64,000 bases of DNA from Anoxybacillus amylolyticus (lineage in GTDB: Bacteria > Bacillota > Bacilli > Bacillales > Anoxybacillaceae), in contig NZ_CP015438.1 of assembly GCF_001634285.1 (NCBI RefSeq), forward strand, positions 1,252,001 to 1,316,000, given 5' to 3'. A program made the position numbers and the translations under genes. Below, piece after piece: positions 7,947 to 16,572 of this stretch (position 1 is its first letter; each line of letters opens with the position of its first letter). Under the pieces are notes generated by a model that worked only from the letters and a program-made list of their open reading frames with translations, was not told where the DNA came from and did no database searches.

Positions 7947-9090
7947 TTTTTTGCTGAATATACTTCTCCATCCGGTCTAGCCCTTCTTTTAACGTTTCGA
8001 ACGAATACGCATACGACAACCGAACGTATCCTTCCCCGTAGGAAGAAAAGGCGCTGCCGGGTACAACGGCAACCCCTGCCTTGTCCACTAAATCGAGCGC
8101 AAAATCAAAAGACGATAGGCCGAACGAGTGAATCGACGGGAATAAATAAAACGCCCCGGTCGGTTTTTCGATCCCTAATCCCATGCTGACAAGCCGCTCG
8201 TACGCATATTCCATGCGTGCTTTATATTGTTTGCGCATGTTGTCCGCGTCGTTTTTTCCATCTGTTAAAGCCGCTAATGCCGCTTTTTGTGAAACGGAAG
8301 AAGCACACGATACGCTATATTGATGCACTTTCAGCATATGCTTCGTTAAAAATTCTGGTGCGAACAGAAAACCGATGCGCCATCCCGTCATTGAGTGCGA
8401 TTTGCTCAGCCCGTTAATGACGATTGTCTGATTGCGCAGCCAAGCGGCAATCGAGCGATGACGGTCGGCATAGACAAGCTCGCTGTAAATCTCGTCAGAT
8501 AAAATCCAAATCGGCTTGTCTTTCAGCAACCGGACGAGCTCAAGTAGCTCTTGTTCTGATAAGGTGACTCCTGTTGGATTGGATGGATATGGAAGGACAA
8601 TGCAGCGTGTCCGTTCCGTTATGTAAGGCTCGATCAGCGCAGCGGAAAGGCGAAAGCCGTTATGGCGCGTATCGACGTATACTGGTGTTGCCCCGCACAT
8701 GCGAATGATCGGTTCATATCCCGGATATACTGGTCCAGGTAAAATAACTTCGACTCCTTCTTCTAAAATGGTGCGAAATGCAATGTCGATCGCTTGACTT
8801 GCGCCAATGGTGACGATGACCTCTTGTTCATCATAATCAAGTCCGTATTTTTCGCGAACAAATTGGCAGGCAGCTTGGCGCACTTCCGCCAATCCAGCGT
8901 TATGAGTATAAGTAGTAAAGTTGTTGTCGATAGCAGCTTTTCCTGCCTCTTTTACGTGTTCAGGAGTCGGAAAATCTGGTTGACCAATCGTTAATGAAAC
9001 TAAATTCGGACGGTCAGCGACCATATTAAAAAATTTGCGAATGCCTGATATTTCAATGTTTTTCACTCGTGAATGAATAAGATGTTCCAC
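7942..9090 (-). CDS. patA: Aminotransferase PatA (N-acetyl-LL-diaminopimelate aminotransferase)
   Basis: A 382-residue fold-type I PLP aminotransferase. The N-terminus MEHLIHSRVKNIEISGIRKF and the sequence SLTIGQPDFPTPEHV match what I recall of B. subtilis PatA; the PLP lysine is in INGLSKSHSMTGWRIG. In the acetylase branch of lysine synthesis it would make N-acetyl-LL-DAP, between DapH and DapL, which are both encoded at 38.8-40.6 kb. The gene's stop codon lies inside the right target duplication of the IS. Its terminator has been split by that insertion. Cytoplasmic. Confidence 0.88.
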   Translation of the reverse strand: MEHLIHSRVKNIEISGIRKFFNMVADRPNLVSLTIGQPDFPTPEHVKEAGKAAIDNNFTTYTHNAGLAEVRQAACQFVREKYGLDYDEQEVIVTIGASQAIDIAFRTILEEGVEVILPGPVYPGYEPIIRMCGATPVYVDTRHNGFRLSAALIEPYITERTRCIVLPYPSNPTGVTLSEQELLELVRLLKDKPIWILSDEIYSELVYADRHRSIAAWLRNQTIVINGLSKSHSMTGWRIGFLFAPEFLTKHMLKVHQYSVSCASSVSQKAALAALTDGKNDADNMRKQYKARMEYAYERLVSMGLGIEKPTGAFYLFPSIHSFGLSSFDFALDLVDKAGVAVVPGSAFSSYGEGYVRLSYAYSFETLKEGLDRMEKYIQQKR

Positions 9091-9145
9091 AATTGTCCTT
9101 CCTTCCGTTAGAGGTTGTTTTTTTCATTGTACCAAAAAATCATAA

Positions 9146-9192
9146 AAGGTGAGCCGTCTTCTTCGATACTCGTTGAAGAAGTAGCTCACCTT
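9146..9192 (-). terminator. Terminator of the IDEAL-protein gene
   Basis: AAGGTGAGC at 9146-9154 pairs with GCTCACCTT at 9184-9192, and an inner CTTCTTC/GAAGAAG extends the stem. On the minus strand it is followed by TTATGATTTTTTGG, a T-rich tail. It lies between the small gene and patA, both on the minus strand. Confidence 0.7.
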
Positions 9193-9246
9193 ATTAAGGC
9201 GCTATATAACTGTGAGGCTTCGCATTCCATTTTACAATCTCCTTGT

Positions 9247-9468
9247 TTACGCTCCATATTTTTTTAGCAACTCGTTATATTGGGCGGAGAGTTCTAAAAA
9301 CAATTCTTTATTTTTTGTTACTAGCGCTTCATCAATCTTTTCCATCAATTTATTTTTCTGATAAAGAAAGATCGCTTGTTCCAAAATCATTTGCGCAAGT
9401 GGTCCATAACTGCTTTTTTCTTCTGGTTGACCAAAAGCGACTTCGTGAGGATAATGTTTTTCGTACAT
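9247..9468 (-). CDS. Small IDEAL-domain protein
   Basis: A 73-residue cytoplasmic protein. The C-terminal half contains MEKIDEALVTKNKELFLELSAQYNELL, the IDEAL motif region known from Bacillaceae proteins such as the tail of YpiB. The role of the motif is not established here; it is thought to mediate protein-protein contacts. Start ATG at 9468 follows GGGGGAG. It has its own promoter and terminator, so it is a single-gene unit. Confidence 0.75.
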   Translation of the reverse strand: MYEKHYPHEVAFGQPEEKSSYGPLAQMILEQAIFLYQKNKLMEKIDEALVTKNKELFLELSAQYNELLKKYGA

Positions 9469-9487
9469 ATGTGACTCCCCCTTGTTC

Positions 9488-9541
9488 GGGAACGAAAGGT
9501 TCCCTTTTTTATATTATCGTTGTTTTTTACGAAAATGTAAA
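9488..9541 (-). promoter_or_regulatory. Promoter and 5' stem-loop of the IDEAL gene
   Basis: Read on the minus strand: -35 TTTACA (9536-9541), 17 bp, -10 GATAAT (9513-9518), then a transcript that would begin almost directly with the hairpin GGGAACC-TTTC-GTTCCC (about 9488-9504), followed by the GGGGGAG ribosome binding site. A 5'-terminal stem-loop of this kind often stabilises Bacillus mRNAs. On the plus strand the same hairpin plus TTTTTT looks like a terminator, but no plus-strand gene ends there. Confidence 0.6.
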
Positions 9542-9640
9542 GAAAATTTTGATAAATTAAACAGTAGTAATTTTTACAAACGATTTTGTACATTTTCGGT
9601 TATGATATAAAGAGGAATGGAACGGAAAGGAGTGGATAGG

Positions 9641-10585
9641 ATGATTCGCACGTGCGCAGTAACAAAAGATTTTGAGGTCGTGTATGACTTGCCATTACAA
9701 AAGGTAAAAGGGCACGATATATCTTGGTATTGGGTCGATTTTTATGAGCCGACCGATGAAGAAGCAAAGCTATTGGCCGATTTTTTTCATTTTCATCCAT
9801 TGGCGATTGAAGACTGTTTGGAATATGTACAACGGCCAAAACTTGATTTTTATGAACAATATTTGTTTGTTATTTTGCATGCAATCAACGAGAAGACACT
9901 TGAAGCGGAGGAAGTTGATTTATTTGTGGGGCATAATTTTATCGTTTCATTTCATAAACAACCATCGAAAGGAATTAACCAAGTGTGGGAACGGTTAAAA
10001 ACAGATGAAGACTTTAAAATAGGCCCGCTTCATACGATGTATTGTATTTTAGATAAATTAGTAGGGGAATATTTTCCTTTTGTTTATCACATTGAAGATG
10101 TGTTAAATGAATTAGAAGAACGTCCAGACATTGGACGGATATTTGATGTTCGCAGAGATTTATCCAAGCTTCGCCGAACGATTGTACCGATGCGGGATTT
10201 ATTATATCGAATTATTCATTCGGATCGACTCGAAAGAATGAAGGAAAGACAAATTTATTTTCATGACATTTATGACCACCTTTTGAAGCTTGTAGAGATG
10301 ATCGAAGAAAATCGAGAAATTACGTCCGATATTAGGGACAGTTATTTGTCATTGAACTCTAACCGTATGAATACGATTATGATGACATTAACAGTGATCA
10401 CAACCATTTTCATGCCGCTTACTTTTATCGTCGGGGTGTACGGAATGAATTTTGACAACATGCCTGAATTGCATTGGAAATATGGCTATTTCACGGTGCT
10501 TGTAGTTATGGGATTGATTGCAGTCACTATGTTTCTTTGGTTTAAGAAAAACGGATGGATTCGTTTTCATAAGGAAGATCATTAA
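9641..10585 (+). CDS. corA: CorA-family Mg2+/Co2+ transporter
   Basis: A 314-residue CorA channel subunit. A large soluble acidic N-terminal domain is followed by two C-terminal membrane helices; the first ends in the hallmark GVYGMNFDN (GMN motif). It mediates electrochemically driven Mg2+ uptake as a pentamer in the membrane. The frame is also open from ATG 9617, but AAAGGAG at 9626-9632 lies 8 nt before the ATG at 9641. Divergent from the IDEAL gene. Several CorA paralogues exist in Bacillaceae, so the specific ion is not certain. Confidence 0.85.
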   Translation: MIRTCAVTKDFEVVYDLPLQKVKGHDISWYWVDFYEPTDEEAKLLADFFHFHPLAIEDCLEYVQRPKLDFYEQYLFVILHAINEKTLEAEEVDLFVGHNFIVSFHKQPSKGINQVWERLKTDEDFKIGPLHTMYCILDKLVGEYFPFVYHIEDVLNELEERPDIGRIFDVRRDLSKLRRTIVPMRDLLYRIIHSDRLERMKERQIYFHDIYDHLLKLVEMIEENREITSDIRDSYLSLNSNRMNTIMMTLTVITTIFMPLTFIVGVYGMNFDNMPELHWKYGYFTVLVVMGLIAVTMFLWFKKNGWIRFHKEDH

Positions 10586-10610
10586 TATTGGAAGATGGGG
10601 GAGAAGAGAA

Positions 10611-11165
10611 ATGAAGCGAATAGCAGTGATAGGACAGTCAGGCGATATCCCTGAAGATGTAAGAAAAATGGCAGAAGCTGTCGGAGCGGAAATTGCTAAG
10701 CGAAAAGCGGTATTGTTAACCGGTGGAGGAAGCGGCGTGATGGAAGCTGCTTCGAAAGGGGCGAAAGAAGCTGGAGGACTTGTAATCGGTATTTTAGCGG
10801 GGGACCGTACCGATGTGGCGAACGATTATTTAGACGTGCCGATTACGACAGGGCTACATTTTGATTTCCGTAGCTTAATTCTTGTGCATTCGTCGGACGC
10901 CCTTATTATGATTCGCGGCGGCAACGGAACGCTAGGAGAACTATCGGCTGCTTACATGAATCGAAAGCCTGTCGTCATTCTTGAAACGACGGGAGGATGG
11001 GCGACGAAAATAAAAGAAGTTGCGTATGAAGGGGGGTATTTAGACGAGCGCCGCACAATTGAAATCGCGTTTTGCGACTCAGCGGAAGCAGCGGTGGACT
11101 TAGCCTTTCGCCGCAGCGAAGAGCCGCTAGACGAAGAAAAAAACACAGGACGGATTGGCGATTAA
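10611..11165 (+). CDS. LOG-like TIGR00725 family Rossmann-fold protein
   Basis: A 184-residue protein beginning MKRIAVIGQSGDIPED. It shows a SLOG/LOG-type nucleotide fold: LLTGGGSGVMEAASKGA, then IRGGNGTLGELSAAY, which corresponds to the PGGxGTxxE motif of LOG cytokinin phosphoribohydrolases but with the proline replaced. The proper function of the TIGR00725 group is unknown. The start at ATG 10611 follows GGGGGAGAAGAG and it lies 25 bp after corA. A terminator follows at 11231. Confidence 0.75.
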   Translation: MKRIAVIGQSGDIPEDVRKMAEAVGAEIAKRKAVLLTGGGSGVMEAASKGAKEAGGLVIGILAGDRTDVANDYLDVPITTGLHFDFRSLILVHSSDALIMIRGGNGTLGELSAAYMNRKPVVILETTGGWATKIKEVAYEGGYLDERRTIEIAFCDSAEAAVDLAFRRSEEPLDEEKNTGRIGD

Positions 11166-11230
11166 AACGAAAAGCCAAGGCGATTGGTTAGCTCTCGAAT
11201 CGGAGCGTTCGTGTCTATACGTCGAACAGA

Positions 11231-11275
11231 GAAAAGCCCGATAAGGCAATTCTACCTTATTGGGCTTTTTTTGTT
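11231..11275. terminator. Bidirectional terminator between TIGR00725 gene and MFS gene
   Basis: AAAGCCCGATAAGG pairs with CCTTATTGGGCTTT around a CAATTCTA loop and is followed by TTTTTTTG on the plus strand and by TTTTCTC on the minus strand. The convergent MFS gene's last codons lie in the second arm. Confidence 0.85.
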
Positions 11276-12765
11276 GCAGTGAATTGGTCGGTTAGCCGTG
11301 CAGGTCCCATCAAAAAAATAAGGATGATTGCAACGATCACCGGGATGGTTGCCCATGCAAACATCGTCGCGATAGAGTCTGCCAAGGAGTCCACAATTTT
11401 TTGCAATATTTCTTTCGGAATGTGGGCGCGCGCTTCTTTTGAAAGCAATGCGCGCGAATCGCCAGATGGATTGAATTTTTTCATCATCGGCAGCGCTGTT
11501 TCAAGTTTGTTCATTAACAAATGGTTTTGAATCGTGCCGTAAATCGTTACCCCTAATGTCATACCGATGGAACGGAAAAAGGTGTTTGTCGAGTTCGCAG
11601 TGCCGCGCTCGCGCATATCTAAACCATGAATCGACGACATGCTCAATAGCGGGAACGAGAACCCGACACCTATCCCAGTAATAATCATATAGATAGTGAC
11701 GACAGAACGAGCCGTATCTGCAGTTAACGTGCTTAATAAATAAATACCCGTTAAAAAAAGAATGCCAGAAATAATCATTAAGTTACGGTACGACGTTTTC
11801 GCGGCAAATCGACCACCGATTTGGCTACCCACAACAGAGCCAAGCATCATTGGTGTTAAAATAAGCCCTGAGTTTGTTGCTGTCCCGCCGTACACCCCTT
11901 GAACAAAAATTGGAATAAAAATTGTTCCGAGAATGAACGTTGCCCCATATAAAAAGCCGATTCCTTGTGCGGTTGCAAACAGCCGTTTTTTAAACAAATA
12001 AAAAGGGATGACTGGATCAGTTGCTTTCGTTTCTGCCAAGAAAAATAAGGCAAGGAAAACGGCAAAACCGCCAAATAAACTAATGATAACAACTGAGTCC
12101 CATGCGTATTCTTTGCCCCCAAGCTCTAAGGCAAACATCAAGCAAAGAACGGACGATACAAGCAAAATCGCTCCCCACCAGTCAATTTTTTGTTCTCGGT
12201 GTTCTAGTGATTCAAAATAAAATTTACCGATGAAGAGAAGTGATACTAGACCGAGTGGAACGTTGACATAAAATACCCAGCGCCAGTCGATATAGTCGGT
12301 AATATATGCCCCTAACAATGGACCAAATACGCTAGAAATACCGAAAACAGCGCCAAACAATCCAGACATTTTTCCGCGTTGTTCAGGCGGGAATGTATCG
12401 AACATAATCGTAAACGCAATCGGCATTAACGCGCCGCCGCCTAGCCCTTGAATCGCGCGAAACAGGCTTAATTGCACCATGTTTTGTGCAAGTCCGCAAA
12501 GAATCGAGCCGATTAAAAAGAGTAATAAGCCAGATACATAAAATAATTTTCGACCGTACATATCGGAAAGTTTTCCGAAAATCGGCATGCCGGCGACACT
12601 GGCAATCATATAGGCAGATGTAACCCAAATAAATTGGTCAAGCCCGCCGAGTTCTGACACGATGGTTCCCATGGCAGTAGCGACGATCGTATTATCCATC
12701 GCGGCCATCAAAATGCCGAGCAATAATCCAATGACGACAAACGTTCGCTTGCTTTCTTTTTTCAT
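11257..12765 (-). CDS. MFS transporter, DHA2 (14-TM) drug exporter
   Basis: A 502-residue integral membrane protein with 14 predicted helices. Motif A is seen as GKLSDMYGRK, motif C as GISSVFGPLLGAYI, and the DHA2 motif as MAAMDNTIVATAMGTI near the N-terminus. It is expected to expel drugs or metabolites against protons. The frame is open further upstream, but AAGGGGA lies 8 nt before ATG 12765, while the ATG at 12771 is too near. B. subtilis has an MFS gene, ykuC, in this part of its order, but I do not judge them orthologous. Confidence 0.85.
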   Translation of the reverse strand: MKKESKRTFVVIGLLLGILMAAMDNTIVATAMGTIVSELGGLDQFIWVTSAYMIASVAGMPIFGKLSDMYGRKLFYVSGLLLFLIGSILCGLAQNMVQLSLFRAIQGLGGGALMPIAFTIMFDTFPPEQRGKMSGLFGAVFGISSVFGPLLGAYITDYIDWRWVFYVNVPLGLVSLLFIGKFYFESLEHREQKIDWWGAILLVSSVLCLMFALELGGKEYAWDSVVIISLFGGFAVFLALFFLAETKATDPVIPFYLFKKRLFATAQGIGFLYGATFILGTIFIPIFVQGVYGGTATNSGLILTPMMLGSVVGSQIGGRFAAKTSYRNLMIISGILFLTGIYLLSTLTADTARSVVTIYMIITGIGVGFSFPLLSMSSIHGLDMRERGTANSTNTFFRSIGMTLGVTIYGTIQNHLLMNKLETALPMMKKFNPSGDSRALLSKEARAHIPKEILQKIVDSLADSIATMFAWATIPVIVAIILIFLMGPARLTDQFTATKKAQ

Positions 12766-12907
12766 AGTCATTTCCCCTTTTTTTTCTAAATGAGTAAGCA
12801 TATATCTATTATAATCAAAGTGTATAAGGTGACAAGAAAAATGGACTATCCCGCTCGGAAGCGTCATACGATAAAGTGATGGATCTTTCATAAGAGGAGG
12901 GGCCGAT

Positions 12908-14131
12908 ATGAACCATTTCGATCCGTACGGAGTATTTTCAGCATATGTACCGGGATTTACGGAAATGTTAATTGATTATTACGAGCGAGAGCAGAGTGAG
13001 CGGGATCAAGAATTCAATGATATTTGGCGCATTATCCGGCCAATGCTGCAGCCACTATATGATGTGCTTGGACAATATTACGTGCCGCGCAACGTTTCCC
13101 GCCATATTTTTCGCGTCGTCGTTCAACTTACGTTGCAACATAAAAGCGAAGGGAGTGGCTCGCTTGACCAACGTGTGCAGCAGTTATTGTATACCGTCAA
13201 AACAAATTCCCCATGGATAATGGTTGTTTTGCAAGCGTATCGTGTACCAGAAAAAGAAATTGACCATATTGTGAAAACGGTTATTCGTGATGTGCTTGAA
13301 CATATCGGTTATCAACCGGAACAAGACTTTAGAAAATGGGAAAGTCTTGGTGGTGTGTTATCGTCGGGACCTGCTGTTGCTTCTTGGGGGGGGAACCGTT
13401 TAGATGTATTTGCTCGTGGTCCGGAACACGAATTGTTGCACAAATGGTGGGACGGGGGGCGTTGGAGTGATTGGGAACATCTCCCTGGCGCATTAACGTC
13501 ATCTCCAGCTGCTGTGTCATGGGGAGCGAATCGGATTGATGTATTTGCCCGTGGTCCACAGCATGAACTTCTACACAAGTGGTGGGATGGGGGGCGTTGG
13601 AGTGAATGGGAGAGCTTGGGGGGGGTGTTAACTTCAAGCCCAGCAGTTGCTTCGTGGGGGGAAAATCGCCTCGATGTATTTGTCCGCGGAGAAGATAGGC
13701 ACTTATACCATAAATGGTGGGACGGGGGGCATTGGAGTGAATGGGAAAATTTGGGTGGAGTGATTACGTCTGCTCCCGAGGCCGTTTCTTGGGGCGGAAA
13801 TCGAATTGATGTCTTTGCGCGTGGTACGAAGCGTGAACTAGTGCATAAATGGTGGGACGGGGTACGTTGGAGCGATTGGGAAGATCTTGGTGGTGTGTTG
13901 ACTTCTAGTCCAGCAGCGGCTTCTCGCCGTGCCAATCGGTTAGATGTGTTTGCTCGCGGAGCCAACCAAGAACTAGTGTATAAATATTGGGATGGAGAGC
14001 GATGGAGTGACTTTCTATCTCTCGACGGTCGCCTCACTTCCGAACCAGCTGCGGTTGCATGGGGAAAAAATCGTCTCGATGTGTTTGCTCGCGGCGAGCA
14101 GCATGAATTGCTACATCGGTGGAAAGGATAG
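12908..14131 (+). CDS. Protein with six DUF346 (PLL-lectin-like) propeller repeats
   Basis: A 407-residue protein. Residues 1-137 are a helical region with no family I recognise. Residues 138-407 are six repeats of about 44 residues with the pattern W..LGG.LTSSPA..SWG.NRLDVFARG...ELLHKWWDG..WS.W, the DUF346 repeat found in Photorhabdus PLL lectins, which fold as beta-propellers and bind sugars. No signal peptide or anchor is seen, so location is unclear. The coding region has two runs of eight G (13386-13393 and 13618-13625), which are prone to slippage. Start ATG 12908 follows GAGGAGGGG. Confidence 0.75.
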   Translation: MNHFDPYGVFSAYVPGFTEMLIDYYEREQSERDQEFNDIWRIIRPMLQPLYDVLGQYYVPRNVSRHIFRVVVQLTLQHKSEGSGSLDQRVQQLLYTVKTNSPWIMVVLQAYRVPEKEIDHIVKTVIRDVLEHIGYQPEQDFRKWESLGGVLSSGPAVASWGGNRLDVFARGPEHELLHKWWDGGRWSDWEHLPGALTSSPAAVSWGANRIDVFARGPQHELLHKWWDGGRWSEWESLGGVLTSSPAVASWGENRLDVFVRGEDRHLYHKWWDGGHWSEWENLGGVITSAPEAVSWGGNRIDVFARGTKRELVHKWWDGVRWSDWEDLGGVLTSSPAAASRRANRLDVFARGANQELVYKYWDGERWSDFLSLDGRLTSEPAAVAWGKNRLDVFARGEQHELLHRWKG

Positions 14132-14504
14132 AAAGGATGGCACGCTTGGCGTAAATGCTAAGCGTGTTCACGAGTGTTGATTATCCATTATTTTACTAAA
14201 AAACATAGAATCATCTGGCTGGACACAAGCTTTTCTGCCTTTTCCCTCGAACAAGAACGCCGGAGGGCAAATGACATTTGCCCGCAAAGCGTTCCTTGTT
14301 CAAGGGGGCATGCTAATAATCCCAGTCGGCAAAGTGCCGACAACAGCAGAAACGCTAGAAATAGAGCGATGTCAACGGGTTTTTATTAGTTAATCAACAC
14401 GCCTGAAGCGTGTTATTTATTTTTGGGGAAAAATGAATGCATAGAAAGAAAAAGATATGGTACAATGAGGGACGATGGTTGGAAGAGATGGAGGACAATC
14501 GAGA
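14132..14504. other. Intergenic region rich in inverted repeats
   Basis: No convincing gene. From left: CACGCTT.../AAGCGTG hairpin (14141-14166) behind the propeller gene; a large nested palindrome at about 14246-14312 with outer arms GAACAAG/CTTGTTC and inner arms GGGCAAAT/ATTTGCCC; a small hairpin GTCGGCA-AAG-TGCCGAC (14324-14340); the 61-bp repeat at 14346-14406; AACACGC-CTGAA-GCGTGTT followed by ATTTATTTTT (a likely terminator, 14395-14423); and TACAAT at 14461-14466 as the likely -10 for the kinase gene. Confidence 0.6.
14346..14406. repeat. 61-bp dispersed repeat, copy 1
   Basis: About 54 of 61 bases match the stretch 22346-22406 in the same orientation, with no extended similarity outside. 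This copy lies about 100 bp upstream of a sensor kinase gene; the other about 100 bp upstream of a response regulator gene. It may be the relic of a mobile element end. One frame of copy 2 (WEQRIAAYRASG...) faintly resembles IS66 accessory proteins, but this is only an idea. Confidence 0.7.
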
Positions 14505-15752
14505 ATGCTCTTAATGATTAAACCTCTTATTGTCAATATTACGATCTTATTGTCATTAACATTTAATGCGAATTTATTTTTCCCATTTCGTGACCGAGTC
14601 GTTCCAACACTGCGGCAACAAGTGGTTTATGGACTAATTGCAGCATTCGCTGCGGTATTGTGCATGTTTTATCCCATTGAAACACTTGATGAAACACATT
14701 TTGATTTTCGCATGATCGTCATTTTAATTGTAACGCTGTATGTAGGATGGATAGCTGGTGGAATTTGCACGTTCACTGTTGTCGGCGTCCGGTTATTAAT
14801 GGGGGGCTCGTTTGCTTCTATCGGTATACTTGTATCGCTCGTTGCGTTTGCTATCGCCTTATTATTTCGTCCTGTTTATTTTAAATCACGCAATAAATGG
14901 CTTTATTCTCTTGTCATTATTTCATTATATTCTTTTTTTTATTTTACAATTATTCTTCAAGCAGTTCCATTTTTAACATTCGATTTTTACATGACTTATT
15001 TTTCATTGTTTTTACTTACGTATATGATGGTTTATTTTTTAATCGAACGGTTAATCGTATATAATCGTCATTTTGATGAAATGGTGTATGTTGATAAATT
15101 AACGATGATAAGTGAAATGGCAGCATCGTTCGCTCATGAAATCCGCAATCCGATTACAACTGTTCGTGGTTTCATTCAATTGTTACAAAAAAACGGAAAT
15201 AAGGAACAATTAAAGCAATTTGCTCCTCTTATTTTAGAAGAGCTCGATCGAGCGAACAAAATTATTACGGATTACTTGCAATTAGCAAAACCGACAGATT
15301 TTCGTGTGCGACCGATTCAGCTAAATGACGTGTTACGTGATTGTGTCCAGTTGCTTCAACCGTTAGGAACGTTTGCAAACGTGATTGTTGAATGGAAACA
15401 AAGAGAAAATTATATTGTTTGGGGAGACGAGCATTATTTAAAACAATCGCTTTTAAACATTATAAAAAATGGCATTGAGGCAATTGAAGGGAGTGGAGTT
15501 GTTACAATCACAACGGAAGCAGAATTATCGCAAAACATGGTGAAGGTTATTATTGAAGACGATGGAAAAGGGATGACCGAAGAAGAACTAAAAAAAATTG
15601 GTCTGCCTTATTATACGACAAAATCGAGAGGAACGGGATTAGGAAGTATGATTTCGAATCGACTTATCCGGGAAATGGGGGGAACGATTCATTATACAAG
15701 TCGACTAGGAAAAGGAACGCGTGTGGAAATTGTATTGCCGCTTGCAAAATAG
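14505..15752 (+). CDS. Membrane sensor histidine kinase (KinB-like, 5TM-5TMR_LYT)
   Basis: A 415-residue kinase. Residues 1-185 form about six membrane helices of the 5TM-5TMR_LYT type seen in KinB. The phosphoacceptor histidine is near residue 210 in ASFAHEIRNPITTVRGF, followed by the ATP domain with NIIKNGIEAIE, DDGKGM and GTGLGSMI. Such kinases feed the sporulation phosphorelay by phosphorylating Spo0F, and no cognate regulator is adjacent, as expected for phosphorelay kinases. An ATG at 14475 is in frame but almost leaderless; GGAGG at 14489-14493 favours ATG 14505. Confidence 0.82.
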   Translation: MLLMIKPLIVNITILLSLTFNANLFFPFRDRVVPTLRQQVVYGLIAAFAAVLCMFYPIETLDETHFDFRMIVILIVTLYVGWIAGGICTFTVVGVRLLMGGSFASIGILVSLVAFAIALLFRPVYFKSRNKWLYSLVIISLYSFFYFTIILQAVPFLTFDFYMTYFSLFLLTYMMVYFLIERLIVYNRHFDEMVYVDKLTMISEMAASFAHEIRNPITTVRGFIQLLQKNGNKEQLKQFAPLILEELDRANKIITDYLQLAKPTDFRVRPIQLNDVLRDCVQLLQPLGTFANVIVEWKQRENYIVWGDEHYLKQSLLNIIKNGIEAIEGSGVVTITTEAELSQNMVKVIIEDDGKGMTEEELKKIGLPYYTTKSRGTGLGSMISNRLIREMGGTIHYTSRLGKGTRVEIVLPLAK

Positions 15753-15812
15753 CTTGATAGGACAAACCGCTCGATTCATATACATGAAGAAAAAACGAAA
15801 GGGATGAAGAAG

Positions 15813-16463
15813 ATGGCGAGAGCGGTTTGGGGAGTGGACTCAGCGGCAAGAGTGACGGAGCAGTTGTTTTATTGCGTGAAAAATGAACTTGGCTATCCGA
15901 AATTTTGGGGGCGGTATTTAACCGATGTCCCCAACGTATCGGACGGTTTAACGAAGCAAGAAATAACGTTATTACGAAATTATGGTGTACATGTGTTGCC
16001 CCTTTATAACGCGTTTCGCCAAGCGACAGGATTTTCAAACGGTCAAGTAGCTGCTCGTAACGCCGCTTTTCATGCGCGACGGCTTGGGATTCCGAAAAAC
16101 AAAGTATTGTTTGCCAATATCGAAGATTTTTTTGCTGTCGATGCTGCTTGGATTCGTGCATGGGTAGAAACGTTGTATCCAACGGGATATCGTCCTGGAC
16201 TATACGCGGATCCGACAAAAGGAGATTTTACGAAAGCATACTGTGAAGCGGTGCAACAACAAAATAAAGTAGCAGCCCAAACGATTATTTGGAGTTCTGC
16301 GCCTCGCCCTGGCACGACAAGCGAGCAGCGGGCGCCAAAATATGCGCCTGCCTCTCCTAACTGCAAAGCAAACGTGTGGGCATGGCAATATGGGCGGGAT
16401 GCACAAAGCTGCCCTGTCGATACGAATTTGGCAGACCGTCGGCTGCTTGAATTTTTATACTAA
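15813..16463 (+). CDS. DUF1906 glycoside-hydrolase-like protein
   Basis: A 216-residue protein of the DUF1906 (Rv2525c-like) TIM-barrel family: it begins ARAVWGVDSAARV, has FWGRYLTD, and LFANIEDFFAVD at the end of an internal strand where the acidic residues of the putative active site lie. The family is related to GH25-type hydrolases and is thought to act on cell wall or spore polysaccharides. No signal peptide. AAAGGG at 15798-15803 sits 9 nt from ATG 15813; the in-frame ATG 15804 is too close. Followed by a terminator. Confidence 0.75.
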   Translation: MARAVWGVDSAARVTEQLFYCVKNELGYPKFWGRYLTDVPNVSDGLTKQEITLLRNYGVHVLPLYNAFRQATGFSNGQVAARNAAFHARRLGIPKNKVLFANIEDFFAVDAAWIRAWVETLYPTGYRPGLYADPTKGDFTKAYCEAVQQQNKVAAQTIIWSSAPRPGTTSEQRAPKYAPASPNCKANVWAWQYGRDAQSCPVDTNLADRRLLEFLY

Positions 16464-16491
16464 AGGTTACCTTATGGTAGCCTTTTTCTCT
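16461..16491 (+). terminator. Terminator after the DUF1906 gene
   Basis: AAAGG-T-TACC / GGTA-G-CCTTT with a TTAT loop, followed by TTTCTC. It begins at the stop codon. Confidence 0.65.
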
Positions 16492-16572
16492 ATTTCGTAA
16501 AAAAAAGTTTCTTCTTTTTGTTCGACAAAATATAATAAAGGTAGACATATGGAAAGAAAGGGCGTATACAAT

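Noticed and set aside
9488-9512. A plus-strand terminator upstream of corA
   Set aside because: No plus-strand gene ends before it; it is better explained as the 5' stem-loop of the minus-strand IDEAL gene.
13312-14037. A 241-codon frame on the minus strand inside the propeller gene
   Set aside because: It is the mirror of a repetitive GC-rich gene, has biased Ser/Pro/Arg composition, no ribosome binding site and no family likeness.
13320-14120. Regular repeats as a CRISPR array or tandem DNA repeat
   Set aside because: The period of about 132 bp matches the 44-residue protein repeats and the frame is open throughout; there are no spacers.
14174-14389. A 71-codon plus-strand frame
   Set aside because: It crosses several hairpins and the 61-bp repeat, has no ribosome binding site and no plausible protein character.
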